NCBI GenBank assembly: GCA_037783415.1
Contig: JAZGTN010000008.1
Location: 1,178,001-1,242,000 of the forward strand
DNA from: Leptasterias polaris
Taxonomy: Eukaryota > Echinodermata > Asteroidea > Forcipulatida > Asteriidae
Length of the DNA: 64,000 nt
Reading direction: 5' to 3'
Shown: piece by piece, positions 55,220 through 64,000 of the stretch
Position numbering within the stretch: position 1 is the stretch's first letter
How the letters are laid out: every line of letters starts with the position of its first letter
Program-made: the position numbers and the translations under genes
Notes under the pieces: generated by a model
The model's database searches: none
The model's input: only the letters and a program-made list of their open reading frames with translations
Told to the model about the DNA's origin: nothing

Positions 55220-55941
55220 AGGCATGTACACGTTTGGTAATTACTCAAAATATATATTAGCATAAAAACTTACTTGGTAACGAGCAACGGAGAGCTGTTG
55301 ATAGTATAAAACATTGTGAGAAACGACTCCCTCTGAAGTAACGTAGTTTTTGAGAAAGAGGTAATTTCTCACTAAAATAATAAAAGACTTCTGGCCAGAA
55401 TAATAATAATAATAATAATAATATGGATTTATATCGCGCTTTATCACACCCAAGGGCGTCTCAAAGCGCTTCTTAACATTATTACCCCTGGTCACTGGGC
55501 CATTTATTTCATTCCTTAAACCATCTCAGCTCCCTGGGGAGTATACAGCCTGTGCTGCAATATATGCGCTACTAAGCTAAATCAATCACAAGAACCATCT
55601 CTGCCCTCACAGGTACCCATTTTACCCCTGGGTGGAGAGAAGCAATTATAGTTAAGTGTCTTGCTCAGGGACACAAGTGTCACGACCGGGACTCGAACCC
55701 ACACTCTGCTGAACAGAAACACCAGAGCTTGAGTTCGGTGCTCTTAACCACTCGGCCACGACATTCCTATCTGAAAGCACACTAATTTGTACAACAAGGG
55801 TGTTTTTTCTTTCATCATTTTCTTGCAACTTCAATGACCAATTGAGCCCAAATTTTCACAGGCTTGTTATTTTATGCATATGTTGGGATACACCAAGTGA
55901 GAATACTGGTCTTTGACAATTACAAAACGTGTTCAGTGCCT
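55220..55941. mobile_element. TTAA-flanked MITE interrupted by a full-length SINE
   Basis: TTAA, then AGGCATGTACACGTTTGG; right end GTTCAGTGCC(T), then TTAA (55942-55945). Apart from the SINE at 55401-55763 it matches 49008-49375. About 10 bp of target (GCCTTTTATT) present in that copy are absent at the insertion point. Confidence 0.85.
55401..55763 (-). mobile_element. tRNA-headed SINE type 1, full length, nested in a MITE
   Basis: On the minus strand it runs from GTCGTGGCCGAGTGGTTAAG through the body to GCGCGATATAAATCC and (ATT)n. The A-box and B-box are intact. It shares its 5' half with the 6104 SINE but has a slightly different tail. Confidence 0.85.
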
Positions 55942-56040
55942 TTAAGTGGTATTGTATTATTCACTGGAACCAAGCACATTTTGATTTCATTAATTTATCC
56001 CATCTTCAGCAGCTTGTAAAGTAGTAGATATTTTATTTAA

Positions 56041-56395
56041 AGGTATTATACAGGATTGGCAGAGCTGACAAAATAATCACAGACAGTGTTCATGTTTTAT
56101 GTAATCAACCACATACATGACATAACAAACCTGTGAAAATTTGAGCTCAATTGGTCATCGAGGTCACGAGAAAATAGTGAAAAGAGACCTTATGTGTTTT
56201 CTGTTTTTCAAACATCGAGTTTATTATCACGCGTGATAAAAACTATTGTTTTACTCATTTCTCAGAAACGATAGCATTTTAGGCAGGAATATTTTAAGGA
56301 ACCCTTTTCCCCATTACTTACTTTAAATCATGTAAATTATGTGTGAATCTGTGAACATTTGTGTTTTTCGATCTTACCAATAGTGTAGAGGGCCT
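56041..56395. mobile_element. Intact Kolobok-like MITE, 355 bp
   Basis: TTAA, then AGGTATTATACAGGATTGG; right end CTTACCAATAGTGTAGAGGGCCT, then TTAA (56396-56399). The central palindrome is TTTATCACGCGTGATAAA. It serves as the empty-site reference for the transposon at 24597-26152. Confidence 0.85.
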
Positions 56396-56509
56396 TTAAA
56401 GGAGGAAAGGAACTTTGGTAGAAATCTGAAACCCTAACTGCCCAAAATTCTCCAGATCTTTTTTTTTCAGTTTGTTATTAATTTGAATGAGTTTTAATGT
56501 AGTAGTGCA

Positions 56510-56680
56510 TAGCCCTACTTACCATTTCTGCTGAGCAAAAAAAAGGCAGGAGACCAGTCACAGATTGTACATGTACATTGTAATACAGTATTTTGGCCGG
56601 TAACCATATTCTGGTTAGCATAATTTGTTCGTACTTAGCTACTTTTTGTGCTTAAGCAGCTCTATGAAATTGGGCCATGT
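56510..56680. mobile_element. Copy of the GGGCC(A)AATTTCA MITE family
   Basis: Contains CCAGTCACAGATTGTACATG, TATTTTGGCCGGTAACC and GCAGCTCTATGAAATTGGGCC, matching 57469-57627; the left end is degraded. Confidence 0.65.
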
Positions 56681-57468
56681 GGGCGAAGCATGCCAAGCCT
56701 AACAAAATCAAAAAATGAATAATGATTCACAAAGTTGCCAAGTGCTGAACATTCCCAGTAGATGTAAGAGCGGTCCCGTCCAAAACGCTGAGCGTTGGTT
56801 TTTAAAACAAGTGTGAACTAAGACTGATCGGGAAGACCAGCCTGTGAATGTGTGTGTCTGTATAATTATAGAAATTGTGTCAATCAAAAAAATAAATGTA
56901 TTCAATTGATTTTTGTTTTCCATTGATGATATAGTAGGAATCGATCACCGAACGTCTAAATTACCATTGATTTCAAATTGAAAATTATTTATTATTATTA
57001 TTATTTTTGTTTGGGGGGGGGGGAACAATTATCAAAAAGGCTTTGAAATTGTTATACTAAAATTGCAGGTTTCTTTGCCTTTTTTCCAGTTAACCAACAC
57101 TGTATGATATGCAGAAAAGTCTTAAAACAAGAAAAAAAACCCTGTGCAAATGGAGGGGCTGTTCCGTTGCAAGGGAGTGCAGAAAACTGCACTAAAAAAA
57201 TCCCCAAATTCCATTTTCAAAAATGTGGTTTTAAAATGTAACTTTGTATTGTTTTCATTGGTTGAGCAAAACCATGTTAAAATTACAGAGTGATGAAATC
57301 GTGTGTGCAGGTTTGGAATTTCATCTTTGGGAGGGCAAGGTCTTTTTCAATTTGCACTTCCCTTGAAAAATCTTAAAAGTCTATGGGACACTTTTGAAGG
57401 GGCACCACCAAGAGCAGGGTGACAATGGCCGTGGCCTGAGTAATGTCAGGCCTGGGCCGAATTTCACG

Positions 57469-57627
57469 GAGCTGCTTCAGCAGAGACTTATGCTTAGCAA
57501 CTTTCTGCTAAGCCAAAATAAGAAGGATACCAGTCACAGATTGTAGATGTGACATGGTATTTTGGCTGGTAACCTTATTCTGGTAAGCATCGTTTTGTTG
57601 TGCTTAGGCAGCTCTATGAAATTGGGC
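57469..57627. mobile_element. Best copy of the GGGCC(A)AATTTCA MITE family
   Basis: Inverted ends GGGCCGAATTTCACGGAGCT and AGCTCTATGAAATTGGGCCC. Short element of about 160 bp with a GGTATTTTGGCTGGTAACC core. Three other copies in the window support a dispersed family. Confidence 0.75.
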
Positions 57628-58552
57628 CCTGGTGTGTAGGCCTAACTTACTCTTGGACTTCTAGACATGAAAACCTTTAAGGCAGCCAGCCAGCCAGCCA
57701 GCTGTGCCTACAAACTCTATTGCTATTTATTGGTACAAAGTGTGTTATACTATAGTCAGATAGTCAGATAGATACAATGTATACAGTAAATTCTGTTTGC
57801 CTGGACAGTGGACATGTGAGTCTATCATTTCCTTTCTGGAAGTGGCAACAAATTGTGTTGGGCAATAATTTTGAGTGATTCATTGATTTTAGATAATTTT
57901 TTATTAGTTGAATTCTGTATAGACCATGTTACCTTTGTTTACAGAGTGGTGACCTTGCACATTCTTAAGCGTTTCCTGTCGGGCAAGATACTACACGGGC
58001 TTTATGGGAAAATTTACATTTTGTGTCATAATTTTCACATAAATTCAAAATTTACAAAAGCAACAGCTGTACACCTTTTGAGATGTCCCCCCTTTCGTCA
58101 TATCAAAAGTTGAGAAAAATCAGACGGTGCAATCTCCATAAAACATAAGATTTGTTGTTTTCTTCCCTTGAGCTGTGTACAAATGTGCCTGCAGGAAGTC
58201 CAGGCTCTGTGGCGCTTTTGTAAACATGTGATGTCACAGGTCACATCGTCTATACCCCATTTGGATCTGGATATTAACTATGTAGGGCCCCTTCTCTGAG
58301 CGAAAGGTGTACTGGGGACTTTTACGCGCTTTAATAATTTTTAATACACCATACAATGTATGGAACCTAAGTGTCAATTGCCAGAAACTCTTGTTCAACA
58401 TGTCAATCTATATAGTCATAGTACATGTACATGTAGCTACGGTACTCGTATCTGTTGATTGTATCATCACCATGGCCGAAACTCGTGGCTCTTCTTACCG
58501 TGAAACTCTGTACTAACACATGACTTGGGGCTAACACAATTATATGCTTTAA

Positions 58553-58889
58553 AGGGTGTGTACAACATTGGTATTTTTGTCAAAGACCAGTATCCACACT
58601 TGATGTGGCCCAACATATACATGAAATAACAAACCTGTGAAAGTTTCAGCTAAATCGGTCTTCGGAGTCATGAGAAAACAGTGAAAAACCCCATTGTATG
58701 TTTTCACTGTTTTGAAACCTCAGGTTTTATCACCAGTGATAAAGACTAATTGTTTACTAGAAACTATACCAATTCAAGCAAAGCTATTTCAAGGGAAGTT
58801 TTCCACCATGACCATCTTTATACCATTTAAGTTATGTGCAAATCTGTGAACATTTATATTTTCAATCTTACCAATGTTGTACACTCCCT
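58553..58889. mobile_element. Kolobok-like MITE (GTGTACAACATTGGTA family)
   Basis: TTAA (58549-58552), then AGGGTGTGTACAACATTGG; right end CCAATGTTGTACACTCCCT followed by TTGC, a decayed TTAA. Central palindrome TTTATCACCAGTGATAAA. Confidence 0.8.
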
Positions 58890-58974
58890 TTGCCATAAGC
58901 ACCAAATTTCACGGTAAGCAGAGGCATGAAATTGGCCCCTGTTTTTTTAAATGAAGTATTTTAAATATGATTAA

Positions 58975-59338
58975 AAGTACTGGACACGTTTGGTAATTAT
59001 CAAAGACCAGTATTGTCACTCGGTGTATCCCAACATATGCATAAAATAACAAACCTGTGAAAATTTGGGCTGAATCGGTCATCGAAGTTGCAAGAAAATA
59101 AAGAAAGAAAAAACACCCTTGTTGCACAATTTTGTGTGCTTTCAGATGCTAATAAAAGGCTTCATGCATGAAGTCTTTTATTATTTTAGTGAGAAGTTAC
59201 CTCTTTCTCAAAAACTACGTTACTTCAGAGAGAGTGGTTTCTCACAATGTTTTATACTATCAACAGCTTTCCGTTGCTGGTTACCAAGTATATATGCTAA
59301 TATATATTTTGAGTAATTACCAAACGTGTACAGTGCCT
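58975..59338. mobile_element. TTAA-flanked MITE, reverse copy of 49008-49375
   Basis: TTAA, then AAGTACTGGACACGTTTGG; right end CGTGTACAGTGCCT, then TTAA (59339-59342). The interior follows the 49-kb copy in reverse complement, including the AAACTACGTTACTTC block. Confidence 0.8.
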
Positions 59339-59795
59339 TTAAGTGACCTGAAGGGTTTTGTTTGAAATTTAGCAAAGGAAATTCTGAAATATGATTTTTG
59401 ATCAAGGAAGACCCAGAAGAGAAAGGAAAAAAAAATTAAGTTGAAATAAACTCTATTTATTAAAGATATCGAGTAAGAATTTGAATATTGAAATTAATCA
59501 TTATTATTTATAATGGGCAAACTGTTCATTCTCCCTTCGTTTGTTGTGAACTCTAATTTGGGCTTGCCAGGTATGCAACTTTTCAGCTCATCAGCTTATT
59601 TCCTTGGGTTTTGATTCTGGACTGTGACAGTCAAAATTGAAAATCACAAGTCTCACTTTAAGTGGCACTTTCCTTTCTTTTCTTTTGGGCAACTGTTTGT
59701 TGCATTTGCACTATTTAACCCTCCTCCGCCCCACTGCTCCTCAGATTGGTGTGTGCACTCTATGTGTAAATGTTGCTACAATATTTTTTTGTAAG

Positions 59796-60150
59796 CAGGG
59801 CTCGAATTTTGGGAGAAAATACACAAGACTACAGGGCTTGTAGCTCAAAACAGACATTTTTTTACAAGACCAGATTCAAAATGTGAAAATAAAAAATTGC
59901 TGACACACATTTTAACATGCATTTGACTGCTTTTATATGAACCGGAACTGAGACAAGAGATGAGTATACTTGATTACTCATAGAATTGAAAGATAATTTA
60001 TCAGACACAAAGTCAACACTGGAACATAATTTGTTTCTGTTATTCAATTGAAAAACACAAGACCATCGGACTTGTTAGGTCATAAGTTTACTGGCCCAAC
60101 ACTAAAATTACTGGCCTCGGGCCTGTGGTCCAGTGTTAATTTGAGCCCTG
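59796..60150. mobile_element. CAGGG-ended hAT-like MITE with 5-bp duplication
   Basis: Ends CAGGGCTCGAATTTT and AATTTGAGCCCTG. GTAAG immediately precedes the left end (59791-59795) and follows the right end (60151-60155). Reference copy for the split element at 21891-22678. Confidence 0.7.
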
Positions 60151-60878
60151 GTAAGTGTACAAAAACAATACTCACTGTTGGAGAAAATATTACATGTACT
60201 TCTAACAATTAGCATTTACGTTATTCCTAAAACGTTAAACCAAAATTGCTTTGGCACCTCAATTTGTGGAAAGTTCCCACGTGGCGTCACTTAGTGTTAA
60301 GTCGGCCATCTTTCAAGGCAATGATACATCATACACATCTGTATGTTTTATGAGTAAATACTGCGTGCGACACACTGGAGGACGATAACATTCCTTGCAT
60401 GTTTGGTCAGTGAACCCTTTGGCTGCGTAGATGCAGTTCAAAGCCAAAACATAAGTTTCCCGTAACAGAGCTGCCATTTCTTCCTGAGTCTGCAGAAAGT
60501 TCCCTGCAAATATACCAATCCTTCCACATTCTGATAAACAAATATGAAAATCTCCCTGATATTGGAAAAATTTCTCTTTTACGTTGATTGTAATTCTAAA
60601 TATCTCCCTGATTGTTGTACAAAATCTCCCTGATTGCAAGTTCCAAATGTTGGCAGCTCTGCTGGAAAGATGGCAGTACATTGATCCTACACTTTTGTTA
60701 TATAATTATTTGTAGTGGCTACGGAATGAAGAAAGACACAGACATCATGACATGGAGCCGTTTCAGTAGAATTATTTACCTCTCAGTAACTTTGCTTGGG
60801 TGTAGCTGGGATAAGAATGTGTTAATGCAGCTTGTGTATCTGGGTGCAGCTCGGCTAAGGGTGTGTCTGGGCTTACCG

Positions 60879-61239
60879 GTAATAATAATAATAATAATAT
60901 CAAGCATTTATAAAGCGCCATCTATCTAGCTAGGCTATTCCGAGGCGCATATTATTACCCCTGGTCACTGGGCCATTTTTATCAATCCTGAAACCATATC
61001 AGCTCCCTGGGGAGTATATACAGCCTGTGCTGCAATATATGCGCTACTAGGCTAAATCCATCACAAGAACCATCTCTGCCCTCACAGGTACCCATTTTAC
61101 CCCTGGGTGGAGAGAAGCAATTATAGTTAAGTGTCTTGCTCAGGGACACAAGTGTCACGACCGGGACTCGAACCCACACTCTGCTGAACAGAAACACCAG
61201 AGCTTGAGTTCGGTGCTCTTATCCACTCGGCCACGACAC
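60879..61239 (-). mobile_element. tRNA-headed SINE type 1
   Basis: Minus-strand head GTGTCGTGGCCGAGTGGATAAG, body with GGTACCTGTGAGGGCAGAGA (reverse complement seen), tail GCGC...TTTATAAATGC and (ATT)n. Contains both internal Pol III-like boxes. Confidence 0.85.
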
Positions 61240-61244
61240 GACAC

Positions 61245-62090
61245 GGTACTATTAAGCTGTCAACTGAATGTTATCTGCACTTTCTCATTGTGCTATGACC
61301 AGAAACCAAAGATAAATATATACTGTAAATTAATTTCATTGTTATTAAAGACCTGATGATTTTAACAAATTATTTATGAACGCACACGCCAATTGTTTAC
61401 TTTTACAATTTTTGTGTTATACTTGGGAGTCTATTGTTTATAACCTTGTAGTCAACAAAAAACAGTAACCCAGACACTGTCGATCATTTGTGCAATATGA
61501 TAAACTGTTTTGAAAGTTGTGTAGTCCAACATTTCTATAATGAAAAGTATAACCGATGACAGTAAAACACAACCAGTCAGTTGTCCTTTTTTTTATATTA
61601 TAAAATGTTGAATTTGTTTGAAATCAAAAAGAAATTGGAAAAACACAAACATTTTCATTGTGTATTCACCACATGGCTTGAAAATTTCATCACCATGATC
61701 ACTGGGTTTTTAGTAGACTTGTGGAAAAGTCGTGGTGATAGCAAAACAGCTCTCTTGCTTCTATCTCCTAAGACTGCTGCTCTGCGTGAGACTACTGCTG
61801 TTGTTGACAGTAAAAGGAAAAACAAAGGGTCTCTTCAAAGGGTCTACAGATATCAATCGTTAAAAAATATATTTAAAAAAAATTATATTGAAAGAAAATA
61901 TATTATATCTTGGGAGGCTACACATATGTATATGTTTTTACAGTATATCCTCCCAAGGATTTGTCAACAGAAGCATTGGGGTGAAGTATCACACATCTGA
62001 ACAGGCTGAGCAAAGTTTCTCAGACAACTGAAATTTGACTACCCTTGACTACTCTTGCAACTCTTCTCTGCTTGTATGTGTGTTGTGTGT
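61245..62090. other. No supported gene
   Basis: AT-rich sequence with scattered short open frames (the longest about 139 codons at 61581-62000). No domain was recognised, and there is no splice context or repeat match elsewhere in the window. Confidence 0.4.
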
Positions 62091-62211
62091 TGTCATTTAG
62101 CCTTCGAGAAAGACTCTGCTAGGGTCGAAACGTCAGGCCACTAACTTATTTTTTGCATTTATACCACTGGTCCTTTTGGTTGGTAAGCAGTTTGCAACAG
62201 CTAAGTCTATT
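62091..62211 (+). mobile_element. Penelope-like element 3' end fragment
   Basis: AGCCTTCGAGAAAGACTCTG, GGGTCGAAACGTCAGGCCA and ACTGGTCCTTTTGGTTGGTAAGCAGTTTGCAACAGCTAA-type blocks match, in reverse, the 3' part of the 6740-7376 fragment. The coding part is absent. Confidence 0.6.
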
Positions 62212-63690
62212 TTCTCAAAACTGAAATTTGTCCAGTTTGTTTGCATTGATATGAGGATGTACTCTACTAAAAAAAATGAAATTTTTGTGTTAAAGATTAA
62301 TGAGTTATCAACAAATTAGCGATATTTTACTGTCAGTTACAGCTGGTGTGTTGGTGTTCAGGGTTGAATTTATTGAGAAAAGTGGAACATAAGGACAGTG
62401 AATGGTGTTCATGCATGTATGTGTAGAATGTCACTGTGAACCCTCTAGAGACCATGGCAACAAAAATGCTCATAGCGGCTGCAAACGGTCGCAAGACTAC
62501 ACAAATCAACAGTAGTAGCCATGTTTGGGCGTATTGTGATGATCATACAGAAATGAGTGGTCTCTAAAGAGTTAAAAGGGCTACATACGAAAGACTTTTT
62601 CAATGTTAATATTTCATTTTTTTTATTTTATTTTTTTATTGTTATCGTTCGAACAGGTCTCAACCAATTAGGATATTCTGTACTTTGACAGGTTCTTCAC
62701 TCTCTCAATCGGGGCATCGTCCCTTGAGTCAAAATGAACTTGAGTCATGAAATCTGATAAAGCTCTATGTTATACAGTTTCACTATTTATTTGTAGCTAT
62801 TTTGTGTCCCTGTACTTGTCAACAGGAAACGGCTATATATTACCAGTATTCGCTTTCAACGTAGTTTCTGAAAATCATATTTTTGATAGAAGATTATTAA
62901 TGTTTGTTAATGTGTTAAATGTCATGTACGAAAAAGGCACATTGTAGATTTTCATTGTACAGATAGCTGTATATTTTGAAAGAAAGAAAATCCAATATGA
63001 GTATTGTTAGAAACAACCAAAGTTCTAAGACTGTTATTTACAAAATCATGGCAACTTTACATGTTTTGAAATTCATGCCATGGTACAAGTTCATTATATT
63101 CTCTCACACCTGCATAAAAATATGCTGTGATTTAGTTTATTTCTATGGTGCGTACACGTATCTTCAGGCATGATATTCCTCCTACATGTACTTTAATCTG
63201 ATTTCCGATTTTGTTGCCTTCAGAAAAATCAGCAAACTTGTTATTAAGTAGCCTGAAGTATCTACAAAAGCCTGTACTAGATGTACATGTAACCTTTGTA
63301 CTCAGTAACACTTTTCCTACTTTTTTTAAAGGACCGTAAATATCATGCCTGTATCTTGTGGCAGTTGTGTGTTTTATATTTTGTTCATGATATTTTGAAA
63401 TGGTTTTATGCAACAATCACCTTTGACTTGCCCTAAAACTTAATATTTACTCATAATGAGTTCAACTGATCACACAGTTTATCAGAGATCTGCTGTTTGC
63501 TCGCCTTACACCAGCTCATTGTTGAAATATTTTGAGCTCCATTTTGGTTCAAAGGTTACAGGGAATTCAACAAGATATAGCATCTTTAAAGAAAGGTTTA
63601 AAAGTCTGTGCTGTTTTTTTGAGGCACTGCTACCATAATAGTTACACAGGAGTGTGATTGTTCAGGATTTTTTCTGATTACAGAATTTTC
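62212..63690. other. Intergenic, nothing recognised
   Basis: AT-rich, with short frames only. No complete inverted-repeat element, tandem array or RNA gene was found. Confidence 0.4.
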
Positions 63691-63699
63691 TGAAAACTT

Positions 63700-64000
63700 C
63701 CTTGAGCCTTCAAATTTTCTTGAGAGAAGTAAAGCAACCACCAAAGGTAGACAGGAATAGTCCCAGTGTCCAAACCTGTAGTTTTCTATTTCTGGTGATG
63801 CACAGAGTCTGAAAACCTGCTAAATTGTAAACATCAGAGAGATTCCGGTTCTTAGAAAAAGAGGGACCCAGACCCGCAAGCCACTTTCCAGTAACTTTCA
63901 TATTCGTCCAGTCTCATCCCTGAAACACAACTGATACTAGTTCACTTTTTTCTTTGTTTATCAAATAATAAACCACAGGGGAAACTGACTGGGTATGATT
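63700..64000. repeat. Dispersed repeat related to 17690-18240
   Basis: Shares the blocks TTCTGGTGATGCACA, GTCCAAACCTGT and AATAATAAACCACA...GAAACTGACTGGGTA with the region holding the 255-codon frame, but in a shifted order. It runs off the window end. Confidence 0.5.

Noticed and set aside
60313..60681. 122-codon minus-strand frame
   Set aside because: Contains repeated ATCTCCCTGATTG sequence and no recognised domain; no support for a gene.

Overview
This window is eukaryotic genomic DNA from a marine metazoan, most likely an echinoderm and possibly a sea star. Genes are split into short exons joined by GT-AG introns. About nine tenths of the window is intron or intergenic DNA full of mobile-element debris. 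The lineage call rests on three animal genes, on very dense TTAA-flanked MITEs and tRNA-headed SINEs, and on a large foldback element that resembles the TU elements described in sea urchins. The exact species is not readable from this sequence.

Three protein-coding genes are supported. (1) A secreted/ER 2-Cys peroxiredoxin of the PRDX4 type lies on the + strand at 168-7952, with six exons giving 251 residues. (2) A TAB2/TAB3-type adaptor of the TAK1 kinase lies on the - strand at 20198-33700, with six exons giving 539 residues; it has an N-terminal CUE domain, a coiled coil and a C-terminal NZF zinc finger. (3) A sine-oculis-binding protein (SOBP) lies on the + strand at 35233-54888, with four exons giving 810 residues and two FCS-type zinc fingers. 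All splice phases were worked through and close in frame. TAB2 and SOBP are head to head, with about 1.5 kb between their start codons. The three genes are functionally unrelated: redox and ER folding, inflammatory kinase signalling, and a developmental nuclear cofactor.

Layout: 0.2-8 kb PRDX4, with MITEs, a SINE and a Penelope-like fragment in its introns; 9.3-11.9 kb a highly uniform 83-bp satellite of about 31 copies; 12.65-13.0 kb a 71-bp, five-copy tandem repeat; 13-20 kb repeat-rich intergenic DNA with a TTAA-flanked element carrying a broken THAP domain; 20.2-33.7 kb TAB2, whose large introns hold MITE-in-MITE nests; 33.7-35.2 kb the shared upstream region; 35.3-46.8 kb SOBP intron 1; 46.8-54.9 kb the remaining SOBP exons plus two LINE remnants; 55-64 kb repeat-rich DNA with no supported gene.

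The most striking structure is in SOBP intron 1. An 8.0-kb element (38383-46391) has a 14-bp perfect terminal inverted repeat, minisatellite-rich long inverted arms and an exact 8-bp target duplication. It sits inside a TTAA-flanked MITE whose empty site survives as a paralogous copy at 1159-1371. The 8-kb element was itself invaded by a Tx1-like LINE, which was invaded by a Jockey/CR1-like LINE. The window therefore holds a readable four-layer insertion history.
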